64,000 nt of DNA from Neobacillus ginsengisoli (GTDB lineage: Bacteria; Bacillota; Bacilli; Bacillales_B; DSM-18226): positions 248,001 to 312,000 of the forward strand of contig NZ_JAUSTW010000006.1 of assembly GCF_030813055.1 (NCBI RefSeq), written 5' to 3'. The notes under the pieces are model-generated. The model made no database searches and was not told where the DNA came from. It saw nothing but the letters and a program-made list of their open reading frames with translations. The translations under genes and the position numbers were made by a program. Shown one piece after another: positions 51,476 to 59,683 of this stretch (within the stretch, counting starts at the first letter, position 1; each line of letters starts with the position of its first letter).

Positions 51476-52195
51476 ATGATTAAGACGTTCATAGTTGAAG
51501 ATGATCCAATGGTAGCAGAATTTAACCGAAGATATCTTGAGAAAATAAACGGATTTGAATTGGTAGGAATTGCTTCCTCGTTCGATGAAGCTCTGCCGAT
51601 CATCGAAAATGAGGAGATCAATCTTATCCTATTGGATATTTATATGCCTGGAGAAAATGGCTGGAGTCTGCTGTCAAAAATAAGAGGTTTAGGAAAAGGG
51701 ATTGATGTCATCATCATAACAGCGGCTTGTGATAAGCAAAGTATAAAAAACGGATTAAGGTTCGGTGCTGTAGATTATTTGATAAAACCATTTGAATTTG
51801 GAAGGTTTAAAGCTGCCCTTACCTCTTATCAAGAGGAACAAATCTTAATAAATAACCAGGAAAAGCTGAATCAAAACGACTTGGATAATATAATCCATCA
51901 TAAAGAACAGCAAATCCTGTCGGGCTTTGAGATTCCTAAAGGGTTAACTAAAAGTACCTTAATAAAGGTTTGGGAAAAAATTGTTGAAAAGAAGAATGAC
52001 TTTTTTTCAACAGATGAATTAGCTCAGCTTGTAGGGATATCGAGAGTTTCAATGCGGAAATATCTGTTTTTTTTAACGGAAATTAATATTTTGGAAACAG
52101 AGGTCGTATATGGAGCTATAGGTCGGCCTGTTTATATGCATCGCATTAATAATGAGGATTACACTTTAATAAATAAATACATTGGCAGTCCATAG
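51476..52195 (+). CDS. CitB/DcuR-family response regulator (orphan)
   Basis: A 239-residue regulator. The receiver domain holds FIVEDDPMVAEFN, phosphoacceptor D54 in LILLDIYMPGENGW and the lysine in YLIKPFEFGRF. A C-terminal helix-turn-helix (STDELAQLVGISRVSMRKYL) follows, as in CitT, MalR and DcuR, which control C4-dicarboxylate or citrate transport. Those regulators are normally next to a CitA/DcuS-type sensor kinase; none is present here. It probably controls the DASS transporter operon just downstream, where TTTGTGAA repeats occur. Confidence 0.9.
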   Translation: MIKTFIVEDDPMVAEFNRRYLEKINGFELVGIASSFDEALPIIENEEINLILLDIYMPGENGWSLLSKIRGLGKGIDVIIITAACDKQSIKNGLRFGAVDYLIKPFEFGRFKAALTSYQEEQILINNQEKLNQNDLDNIIHHKEQQILSGFEIPKGLTKSTLIKVWEKIVEKKNDFFSTDELAQLVGISRVSMRKYLFFLTEINILETEVVYGAIGRPVYMHRINNEDYTLINKYIGSP

Positions 52196-52204
52196 CATAA
52201 CAAT

Positions 52205-52241
52205 AAAGAGGGTAGAGAGCGATCTCAATCCTCTTTTTTTT
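52205..52241 (+). terminator. Terminator after the response regulator gene
   Basis: AAAGAGG and CCTCTTT arms with an inner GAG/CTC pair, then TTTTT. Confidence 0.78.
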
Positions 52242-52485
52242 AGTTTTACTTTCCTTAATTACAAAACTCTTTATAAATTTTCATTAACTATTAACTGCTC
52301 GGCTTTTTAAGTAAGATTTGATCGTAGAGTAAATAGAATTTTATTCGTGTATATTAAATGGGGGGATTTTCGAAAATTATTCTTATCTGCAAAGGTCATT
52401 CTAGAAAGTCAAATTTTTTCTTGCAAATCGAATGAGTTGTTTTGAAAGCTTCTAATTAAAATTAGCGGCTATTTTAAAACAATAG

Positions 52486-52522
52486 TTTGTGAAGTTTTTC
52501 ACAAATATGTACATTTTGTGAA
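52486..52522. promoter_or_regulatory. TTTGTGAA repeats upstream of the DASS transporter, candidate CitB-type sites
   Basis: TTTGTGAA (52486), its inverted copy TTCACAAA (52498-52505) and a third TTTGTGAA (52515-52522) lie 35-70 bp before the transporter start. Such clustered half-sites fit response-regulator binding; the nearby regulator at 51476 is the obvious candidate. Confidence 0.5.
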
Positions 52523-52556
52523 CTTTACTAAATCTAAATTTAAAGGGAGTGAAAAG

Positions 52557-54032
52557 ATGTCTGTTCAAGCTAAAAAGCTAAGACAAAATCCGACCGATCC
52601 ACTAGTCAATAATCCAAAGAAAACGAGTGAGGTAAAACTAGTTCCTTTATTGATTACACTTGCTGTTGGAATTGGAATTTGGATGATTGGGCCGCCGGCA
52701 GGTTTGAAACCTCAGGCTTGGCATTTATTTGCAATTTTTGTGGCGACCATTATTGGTTTAATAAGCAAACCACTGCCAATGGGAAGTGTAGCTATATTAT
52801 CGTTAACTTCAACAGTAATTACACAAACATTGACAATCGAACAGTCATTGAGCGGTTTTCAAAATTCAACAATCTGGCTGATTGTCATTGCATTTTTTAT
52901 TTCAAGAGGATTTATAAAAACAGGATTAGGTTCACGTGTAGCCTATGTGTTTGTAAAGAAATTCGGTAAAAAAACCCTTGGTTTATCCTATTCTCTGATC
53001 GCTAGTGACCTTATATTATCACCGGCAATGCCATCAAATACGGCTAGAGCGGGTGGAATCCTTCTTCCGATTATCCGTTCCCTTTCAGAATCATATGGTT
53101 CTCGGGTTGGGGATGGTACCGAACGAAAAATTGGAGCATTTTTAACAAAAGTTTCTTTTCAGGGTGACATGATCACATCTGCTATGTTTTTAACGGCAAT
53201 GGCTGCCAATCCATTAGCCGTTCAAATTACAAAGGACCTAACAGGCAAATCAATTTCTTGGATGGGCTGGGCAACAGCAGCAATCGTACCCGGACTGATA
53301 AGTTTGATCTTAATCCCTTATATCATTTATAAATTGTACCCGCCCGAGATTAAGGAAACACCTGCTGCTACTGAAATGGCAGCCCAAAAGCTGAAAGAAA
53401 TGGGACCTCTTAAAAAAGAAGAATGGTACATGATTGGTGTATTTCTTCTAATTTTATCGTTATGGATTTTTGGAACGAGCTTAAATATAAATGCTACAAC
53501 CACTGCTTTTATTGGTTTAGGAATGCTTCTACTAACACAAGTTTTATCATGGTCAGATATTAAGAAAGAAGAAGGGGCCTGGGATACATTAATCTGGTTT
53601 TCCGTTTTGGTCATGATGGCAACGTTCTTAAATCAGTTAGGTATGATTCCATGGTTTAGCAGCACCATGAAAGGCGCTGTAAGCGGAATGCCTTGGGTAT
53701 GGGCATTGGTCATTCTATCAATTGTTTACTTCTATTCCCATTATTTCTTTGCAAGTAATACAGCACATGTCAGTGCTATGTTTGCTGCGTTTCTGACAGT
53801 AGTTATTGCAGCAGGAGCACCTCCTTTGGTGGCAGCATTAATACTTGCATTCTTTAGTAATTTATTCGGATGTATGACACATTACGGCTGTGGACCAGCC
53901 CCAGTTTTCTTTGGCAGCGGTTATGTTACCCAAAATAAATGGTGGTCATTAGGTTTCCTTATTTCCATTATTCATATTGTCGTGTGGATAGGAATTGGAG
54001 GACTATGGTGGAAATTACTTGGCCTTTGGTAA
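52557..54032 (+). CDS. DASS-family dicarboxylate/tartrate transporter (CitT/TtdT-like)
   Basis: A 491-residue DASS permease. FQNSTIWLIVIAFFISRGFI and the SNT motif (SPAMPSNTARAGGILLP; second half FASNTAHVSAMFAAF) are diagnostic for the family, with MTHYGCGPAPVFFGSGYV. Members exchange or import citrate, 2-oxoglutarate, malate, tartrate or succinate. Co-location with class I dehydratase genes suggests malate/fumarate/tartrate. The ATG at 52557 follows AAAGGGAGTG; the frame upstream lacks a site. Confidence 0.9.
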   Translation: MSVQAKKLRQNPTDPLVNNPKKTSEVKLVPLLITLAVGIGIWMIGPPAGLKPQAWHLFAIFVATIIGLISKPLPMGSVAILSLTSTVITQTLTIEQSLSGFQNSTIWLIVIAFFISRGFIKTGLGSRVAYVFVKKFGKKTLGLSYSLIASDLILSPAMPSNTARAGGILLPIIRSLSESYGSRVGDGTERKIGAFLTKVSFQGDMITSAMFLTAMAANPLAVQITKDLTGKSISWMGWATAAIVPGLISLILIPYIIYKLYPPEIKETPAATEMAAQKLKEMGPLKKEEWYMIGVFLLILSLWIFGTSLNINATTTAFIGLGMLLLTQVLSWSDIKKEEGAWDTLIWFSVLVMMATFLNQLGMIPWFSSTMKGAVSGMPWVWALVILSIVYFYSHYFFASNTAHVSAMFAAFLTVVIAAGAPPLVAALILAFFSNLFGCMTHYGCGPAPVFFGSGYVTQNKWWSLGFLISIIHIVVWIGIGGLWWKLLGLW

Positions 54033-54067
54033 AAATTTATCCAAAAAGTTGATATGGGGGACAGTTT

Positions 54068-54253
54068 ATGAAATCCAACTGTTGCTTTGCTGCTTTAAAA
54101 ACGGAACATCGGGTAGAACTATATCATGGTTCTGATGATGGATACGAATTAGTCGTTCCCTTTCTAGTTTGTTCAAAATGCGGCGAGATTCAACTAACGA
54201 TCGTAGCAGACGAAGATAGCAGGAAATTGCTATCAATTGGAGGAGTTAAATAA
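54068..54253 (+). CDS. 61-residue zinc-ribbon-like protein, unknown
   Basis: A small cytoplasmic protein with cysteines at NCCFAAL and a CSKCGE knuckle, suggesting Zn or iron-sulfur binding. No family was recognised. Its stop overlaps the next gene's start (TAATG), so it is translationally coupled to the dehydratase alpha subunit. It could assist cluster assembly or simply be an accessory peptide; this is inference from position. GGGGGACAG precedes the ATG. Confidence 0.72.
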   Translation: MKSNCCFAALKTEHRVELYHGSDDGYELVVPFLVCSKCGEIQLTIVADEDSRKLLSIGGVK

Positions 54254-55098
54254 TGCGCGAAGTTTCTGCAAAGTTAATTACGGAGACAGTTAAAGAGCTT
54301 TGTATAAAGGCTGCATGTGATTTACCAGAAGATGTAGAAAATCTTATTGCAGCAGGATTGGAACAGGAAGAATCTCAATTTGGAATTTATAGCTTGGAGA
54401 AAATCTTGAAAAATGTGAAACTAGCACGGTCAGAACATGCTCCAATTTGCCAGGATACAGGGATGACGGTGATTTTTGTAGAAATTGGACAGGATCTCAG
54501 GGTTACGGAGGGTGATTTAACAGAGGCGATCAATGAGGGAGTACGCCAGGGTTATGAAGAGGGTTATTTAAGAAAATCAGTCGTTTCAGATCCTGTCTTA
54601 GATAGAAGAAATACAGGTGATAACACACCAGCCGTTATTCATATGGAAATCGTTCCTGGAGATAAACTTACTATTCAAGTTTTACCAAAAGGTGCCGGCA
54701 GCGAAAATATGGGTGCCGTAAAAATGTGTAAACCTGCTGAAGGTATCGATGGGGTAAAAGATTTCATTGTTAATTCGATTACACAGGCTGGCGGTAACCC
54801 CTGTCCTCCAGTAATAGTAGGTGTAGGAATCGGCGGCACGATGGATAAGTGCACCTTGCTCGCAAAAAAAGCATTGGCTAGAAAAGCAGGAGCACCAAAC
54901 CCAAATCCGGCTTATGCGGAAGTAGAAAAAGAATTTCTTGAACGGATTAATAAATTGGGAATTGGCCCACAAGGTTTTGGGGGAAAAGTAACAGCTCTTG
55001 CTGTCCATATCGAAACTTATCCTACCCATATCGCCATGATGCCTGTCTGTGTGACATTAAATTGCCACGCAGCAAGACATACAGAGGCAACATTATAA
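54253..55098 (+). CDS. Class I fumarate hydratase / L(+)-tartrate dehydratase, alpha subunit
   Basis: A 281-residue iron-sulfur hydro-lyase subunit. Cluster cysteines are in EHAPICQDTGMTV, VKMCKPAEG (in place of GGGC) and GNPCPPVIVGVGIGG. It pairs with the beta subunit encoded 12 bp downstream. Known two-subunit members are L(+)-tartrate dehydratase (TtdAB) and archaeal-type fumarase; sequence alone does not settle which. Fumarate reductase genes follow, so fumarate production for respiration is a good reading. Confidence 0.9.
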   Translation: MREVSAKLITETVKELCIKAACDLPEDVENLIAAGLEQEESQFGIYSLEKILKNVKLARSEHAPICQDTGMTVIFVEIGQDLRVTEGDLTEAINEGVRQGYEEGYLRKSVVSDPVLDRRNTGDNTPAVIHMEIVPGDKLTIQVLPKGAGSENMGAVKMCKPAEGIDGVKDFIVNSITQAGGNPCPPVIVGVGIGGTMDKCTLLAKKALARKAGAPNPNPAYAEVEKEFLERINKLGIGPQGFGGKVTALAVHIETYPTHIAMMPVCVTLNCHAARHTEATL

Positions 55099-55110
55099 GG
55101 GGGCGAAAAA

Positions 55111-55671
55111 ATGACAACAATTAAAACACTTACTACACCACTTACCTATGATCAAGTTAAAGATTTAAAAGCCGGTGATCAGGTTAGCATTACTGGAGTC
55201 ATTTATTCAGCGAGGGACGCAGCCCATAAAAATATGGTAGAAGCATTAAACAACCATAGGCCATTGCCGGTAGAGGTAAAGGACCAAATCATTTACTATG
55301 CAGGACCGACACCGGCTAAACCGGGAAAAGCGATCGGTTCTTGCGGACCAACCACAAGCGGCCGAATGGATGTTTATTCACCGGCTATGATGGAGCAGGG
55401 ACTTCGCGGCATGATAGGAAAAGGCCCACGCAGCAAGGAAGTTATTGAATCAATGAAAAAACATGGAGCTGTTTACTTTGCTGCAATTGGCGGAGCGGCA
55501 GCATTAATTGCCGATACAATTAAAAAAGTTGAGATCGTTGCATTCCCTGACTTGGGTCCGGAAGCTATTCGCCGGATGGAAGTAGAAAATTATCCGTGTA
55601 TTGTTGCTGTTGATTGTGAAGGAAATGATCTCTATGAAATTGGTGTAAAACAATACAGAATGGAAGACTAA
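55111..55671 (+). CDS. Class I fumarate hydratase / L(+)-tartrate dehydratase, beta subunit
   Basis: A 186-residue beta subunit with VSITGVIYSARDAAHKNMVE, IIYYAGPTPAKPG, SCGPTTSGRMD and MIGKGPRSKEVIE. It completes the active site with the alpha subunit and corresponds to the C-terminal third of single-chain class I fumarases such as the one at 31773. AAGGGGGCG precedes the ATG. The flavoprotein gene begins 24 bp later. Confidence 0.92.
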   Translation: MTTIKTLTTPLTYDQVKDLKAGDQVSITGVIYSARDAAHKNMVEALNNHRPLPVEVKDQIIYYAGPTPAKPGKAIGSCGPTTSGRMDVYSPAMMEQGLRGMIGKGPRSKEVIESMKKHGAVYFAAIGGAAALIADTIKKVEIVAFPDLGPEAIRRMEVENYPCIVAVDCEGNDLYEIGVKQYRMED

Positions 55672-55695
55672 CAGAATATTGAGGTGGAATTTTCC

Positions 55696-57405
55696 ATGCT
55701 AACTTATGATGTTGTTATAGTAGGTGCCGGCGGTGCAGGAATGATGGCTGCACTTTCAGCTAGCGAAGATAAAAGTTTGCGAGTTGCTTGCCTATCAAAG
55801 ATATTCCCTACCCGTTCCCATACAGGTGCGGCTCAGGGCGGAATAAATGCAGCAATGGCTTATCGCGATTCAACCGATTCAACAGAAAAGCATTTTCGCG
55901 ATACGGTTAAAGGAAGCGATTTTTTGGCAGACCAGGATGCGGTGGAGTTTTTCACTTCTAATATGCCAAAAGTAATTTCTGAATTGGATTTTTACGGCGT
56001 TCCATTTTCCCGTGATGAAAATGGACGTATAGCCCAAAGACCATTTGGGGGTGCCTCAAGTCCAAGAACCTGTTATTCAGCTGATAAAACAGGTCACGTT
56101 ATCCTGCATGCACTGTACGAACAGTGCCTAAAAAATAAGGTGAAGTTTTTCGATGATTGGCACTTATTATCCCTTGCTGTGGAGGATGGGAAGTTTCAGG
56201 GCATAGTTGCAATGGATATTCGCAGTGGAGAAATCCATCCAATTCAGGCAAAAGCAGTTGTCATTGCAACAGGAGGGTTCGGCCGAGTTTATTGGAGTAG
56301 AACGACCAACGCCATTAATATGACAGGAGACGGTACGGCTGCGTGTTTCGAAGCCGGGATACCACTAAAGGATCCTGAGTTTGTCCAATTTCATCCGACA
56401 GGACTTGCATCGACGGGAGTTCTTTTATCAGAAGCTTGCCGTGGTGAAGGCGGGTATTTAATCAATAAAGATGGAGAAAGATTTATGGCAAGATACGCTC
56501 CGGAAAAAATGGAGCTTGGTCCCCGTGACCTTGTTTCAAGATCTATTGAAACAGAAATTAAAGAGGGCCGGGGTTTTGGGGAAGGAATGGGTTCATACGT
56601 TCTGATGGATTTACGTCATTTGGGAGAGGAAAAAATAATGGAGCGTCTTCCTCAAGTCCGAGAGCTTGCATTGGAATTTGAAGGCGTAGACCTAATAAAA
56701 GAACCCGTTCCGATTAGGCCGAGCTGTCATTACATGATGGGTGGTATACATGTTAGTGACTATAAAACATGCAGCACACCGATAGAGGGTGTCCATGCTG
56801 CTGGAGAATGTTCAAGCGTTTCGATCCATGGTGCAAACCGTCTTGGCGGAAATTCCGTTGCAGATGTAGTCCTATTCGGTAAATATGCCGGACTGGGGGC
56901 AAAAGAAACAGCGAGGAAACGTTCTTTCTTAGGAACAAACAAATTGGAATCTGAAACCGATAAATGGAAAAAAAAGTTTGAAACAATCCGAAATAAAAAG
57001 TCAGGAATCAACATGTTTAGCATTCGTGATCGATTAGCAGAAACCATGTGGTACAATGTTGGTATTTTTCGTACTGAAAAGGATATGGAAAAAGCTTTAA
57101 AAATCGTTGAACAATTATTAGAAGAATATAAGGATGCTTATGCCGGTGATCCATCTAAAACGTACAATATGGCTTTTATCAATTATGTTGAGATTGGTAA
57201 TATATTGAAACTTGCAAAAGCAGTCGCGTTAGGAGCAATCGCACGTAAAGAGAGCAGGGGCTCCCATTCCAGAGCGGATTATACTGAACGTAATGATGCC
57301 GAATTCCTTAAACATACTTTGATTTATAAAGAATGTGATCAGTATCGATTAGATTACATCCCGGTCAAAATCACGAAATATCAACCGGAGGAGCGTAAAT
57401 ACTAA
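55696..57405 (+). CDS. Succinate dehydrogenase/fumarate reductase flavoprotein subunit
   Basis: A 569-residue flavoprotein. The FAD site starts YDVVIVGAGGAGMMAAL; the covalent-FAD histidine is H42 in RSHTGAAQGGIN. Active-site motifs HPTGLASTGVLLSEACRGEG and RPSCHYMMGGIHV, and HGANRLGGNSVADVV, are complete. ATG 55696 is favoured over GTG 55684 because GAGGTGG lies eight bases upstream. Together with the next two genes it forms a type E enzyme. It converts fumarate and succinate at the cytoplasmic face. Confidence 0.95.
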   Translation: MLTYDVVIVGAGGAGMMAALSASEDKSLRVACLSKIFPTRSHTGAAQGGINAAMAYRDSTDSTEKHFRDTVKGSDFLADQDAVEFFTSNMPKVISELDFYGVPFSRDENGRIAQRPFGGASSPRTCYSADKTGHVILHALYEQCLKNKVKFFDDWHLLSLAVEDGKFQGIVAMDIRSGEIHPIQAKAVVIATGGFGRVYWSRTTNAINMTGDGTAACFEAGIPLKDPEFVQFHPTGLASTGVLLSEACRGEGGYLINKDGERFMARYAPEKMELGPRDLVSRSIETEIKEGRGFGEGMGSYVLMDLRHLGEEKIMERLPQVRELALEFEGVDLIKEPVPIRPSCHYMMGGIHVSDYKTCSTPIEGVHAAGECSSVSIHGANRLGGNSVADVVLFGKYAGLGAKETARKRSFLGTNKLESETDKWKKKFETIRNKKSGINMFSIRDRLAETMWYNVGIFRTEKDMEKALKIVEQLLEEYKDAYAGDPSKTYNMAFINYVEIGNILKLAKAVALGAIARKESRGSHSRADYTERNDAEFLKHTLIYKECDQYRLDYIPVKITKYQPEERKY

Positions 57406-58361
57406 TGTATACAACAATATATTTTAAGATTAAAAGATTTGATGGAAACAATGAATGGTTTCAAAACTATGAGCTTCCATATGAAAAAGGAAAAACGATC
57501 CTGTGGGCATTAACCTCCATTCGTGAGCACAAAGATCCAACCTTGAATTTTACATCAGCGTGCAGGCATGCTATTTGTGGAAGCTGTGCTGTCAGAGTAA
57601 ATGACAATGCATTTCTTGCTTGTAAGACCTCTTTGGATGAAGTATTAGAAACATTTGATACAAATAGGTTGACATTTGAACCATTAAATAATTTTGAAGT
57701 AATCAAAGACCTGGTGGTTGCATGGGAACCAAAGATGGAAAAAATGGAACAGGTTAAACCATGGTTACTGCCATCAGATGAAGGAAGCAAGGAAATGGGT
57801 TTTATTCAGGATGAATCCGATTATCATGAAATTGCCGCACCAACAGATTGCATCCTTTGCGGTGTTTGTACATCTGAATGTAATCAGCTTGCAGTGAATG
57901 ATGGAACATATTTAGATCCATTTATTTTAAACAGAGCATATCGTTTTGCGATTGATTCCAGGGATGCCTCACCGGAAGAGCATATTAACCCTGTGTTTGA
58001 AAATGAATTATGGAAATGCCTCCATTGTATGCAGTGTGTATCAAAATGCCCAAAAGGTATTCCTTTGACTGACCAAATTGCATACTTAAGACAGGAATCT
58101 ATGAAAATGGGTGAAGTTAATAATAAGGGAGCTAAACACGCATACGCCTTCCATGATGATGTGAAAAATAAAGGGCGGCTTAATGAGGTTATGCTTCCTG
58201 TGAAAACAGAGGGAGTTATTAACACAATGTCACGCATTCCTTTTGCATTACGAATGATCAGAAAAGGAAAAATCAATCCTTTACACATGCCAAAAGCTGT
58301 TGAAGGGATCAAAGGTGTCAGAGAAATTTATAAATTTGCCGAGGGGGTTAGCGAATCATGA
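57405..58361 (+). CDS. Succinate dehydrogenase/fumarate reductase iron-sulfur subunit, type E
   Basis: A 318-residue protein, longer than usual SdhB. The [2Fe-2S] ligands are in SACRHAICGSCAV and FLACKT. Further clusters are in DCILCGVCTSECN and CLHCMQCVSKCPKG. The C-terminal extension of ~80 residues is typical of enzymes lacking SdhC/SdhD. The ATG overlaps the previous stop by one base (TAATG). It passes electrons between the flavin and the CCG-domain subunit. Confidence 0.93.
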   Translation: MYTTIYFKIKRFDGNNEWFQNYELPYEKGKTILWALTSIREHKDPTLNFTSACRHAICGSCAVRVNDNAFLACKTSLDEVLETFDTNRLTFEPLNNFEVIKDLVVAWEPKMEKMEQVKPWLLPSDEGSKEMGFIQDESDYHEIAAPTDCILCGVCTSECNQLAVNDGTYLDPFILNRAYRFAIDSRDASPEEHINPVFENELWKCLHCMQCVSKCPKGIPLTDQIAYLRQESMKMGEVNNKGAKHAYAFHDDVKNKGRLNEVMLPVKTEGVINTMSRIPFALRMIRKGKINPLHMPKAVEGIKGVREIYKFAEGVSES

Positions 58362-59242
58362 GATATGCATTTTTTCCAGGATGTACATTAGAATCAGCGG
58401 CTGAAGAACTCATGATCTCTACACAAAAAGTTGCTTCTGCTCTGGGAATTGAATTAATTGAACTAAAGGGCTGGACTTGCTGTGGTGCAAGTCATATTCA
58501 AGACGTAGATACCTTTTTAGCAACCTCTATTAATGCCAGAAATATTGCTTTAGCTGAAGAACTGGATACTTTAAAATTATTAACAGTTTGCAATACTTGT
58601 ACATTAATGTTACGTACAGCAAAACTTAAAATGGATAAAAATGAAAAGCTTAAAACAAAGGTGAATGAAGGACTAAAAAATGCAGGGCTTGAGTATAAAG
58701 GAACAGTCGAAGTAACTCATTTTTTATGGGCGTTAATTCAAGACTATGGGTTAGAGAATCTAAGGAAAAAAGTAAAAAGGCCTCTAACGGGACTAAAAGT
58801 AGCAAATTTTTATGGCTGTCATATTCTAATGCCCCCTGATATTATGGGATTTGAAAACCATATGAACCCACAATCAATGGAGATGGTGGCAGAGGTATTA
58901 GGAGCTGAGAGTGTCGACTTTGATCAACGCCTTGCCTGTTGTGGGTTCCACGCTGTATTTCCAGCTGAAAAAGAAGTCATGGATCTTACTGCTAAAAACT
59001 GTTTGTCACCGAAATATTCCGGTGCAGATTGTATTGTAACCCCTTGTCCTTTATGTCAAATGCAGCTTGATGCTTATCAGCCGGATGCTCAAAAAGCCTT
59101 TAATGAGGATATTACGATGCCGATCCTTCATTTACCACAGCTGATCGGTCTTGCATTAGGCTTTTCACCTGAGGAACTCGCAATCCAACGACATGTTGTA
59201 GATGCCATTCCTGTATTAAAAGAGAGCTTAGTATTGGTTTAA
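58358..59242 (+). CDS. CCG-domain (HdrB-like) subunit SdhE of type E enzyme
   Basis: A 294-residue protein with two cysteine-rich CCG domains: FPGCTLESAAEE with GWTCCGASH and CNTCTLML; then FYGCHILMPP with RLACCGFHAVF and CPLCQMQLD. This arrangement matches the non-classical quinone-interacting subunit of type E succinate:quinone reductases and thiol or methylmenaquinol:fumarate reductases. No transmembrane anchor gene follows, as expected. It overlaps the iron-sulfur subunit gene by 4 bp (ATGA). Confidence 0.92.
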   Translation: MRYAFFPGCTLESAAEELMISTQKVASALGIELIELKGWTCCGASHIQDVDTFLATSINARNIALAEELDTLKLLTVCNTCTLMLRTAKLKMDKNEKLKTKVNEGLKNAGLEYKGTVEVTHFLWALIQDYGLENLRKKVKRPLTGLKVANFYGCHILMPPDIMGFENHMNPQSMEMVAEVLGAESVDFDQRLACCGFHAVFPAEKEVMDLTAKNCLSPKYSGADCIVTPCPLCQMQLDAYQPDAQKAFNEDITMPILHLPQLIGLALGFSPEELAIQRHVVDAIPVLKESLVLV

Positions 59243-59291
59243 GTTTAATTAAACATTCTACAGTGTAATATGACTAAGGGGATATATTTTA

Positions 59292-59633
59292 ATGAAATAT
59301 ACCTATCAAAAAAAAGCAAAATTAGTCGGAAATATTAATAAAGGAAGGCTTTGGCTCTTAAATACACATGACGATTGGATTCATGATCAGTATGGTGAGA
59401 GCTATATTTACTACGGAACTATACATTCTATTAAGAAAGCTTTCCACCCATTATCGAATTCGATTACAGGGTATTTCCAGGATGAAGATACGAAAAAGTG
59501 GATTAAAGTAAATGATGGTGTAGCAACCTTTTTTAAAGGAAATAAGAACCTAGCCTGGAAAGAAAATATAGAAGAATTTATAAAAGTCTCAATAACCAGC
59601 GGTGTTTATAAGTTTTATAGAATTCGGCATTAA
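59292..59633 (+). CDS. Hypothetical 113-residue protein
   Basis: Soluble, rich in aromatic and basic residues (KGRLWLLNTHDDWIHDQYG, YYGTIHSIKKAFHPLS, GVYKFYRIRH), with no signal peptide, motif or repeat that I recognise. The ribosome binding site is poor (AAGGGG with an 11-base gap). It lies 49 bp after the type E enzyme genes and before a shared terminator, so co-transcription is possible. Function unknown. Confidence 0.6.
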   Translation: MKYTYQKKAKLVGNINKGRLWLLNTHDDWIHDQYGESYIYYGTIHSIKKAFHPLSNSITGYFQDEDTKKWIKVNDGVATFFKGNKNLAWKENIEEFIKVSITSGVYKFYRIRH

Positions 59634-59639
59634 AAATAA

Positions 59640-59683
59640 AAAAGGAGGTCATCGGGATTTAATGCCGATAACCTCCTTTTTAT
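59640..59683. terminator. Bidirectional terminator between hypothetical gene and RND permease
   Basis: AAAGGAGGTCATCGG and CCGATAACCTCCTTT arms (one bulge), A-run before, T-run after. Confidence 0.88.

Noticed and set aside
31773..55671. The single-chain and split fumarases taken as a frameshifted duplication of one gene
   Set aside because: They are far apart, well diverged, and each is complete in its own architecture; two distinct enzymes are more likely.
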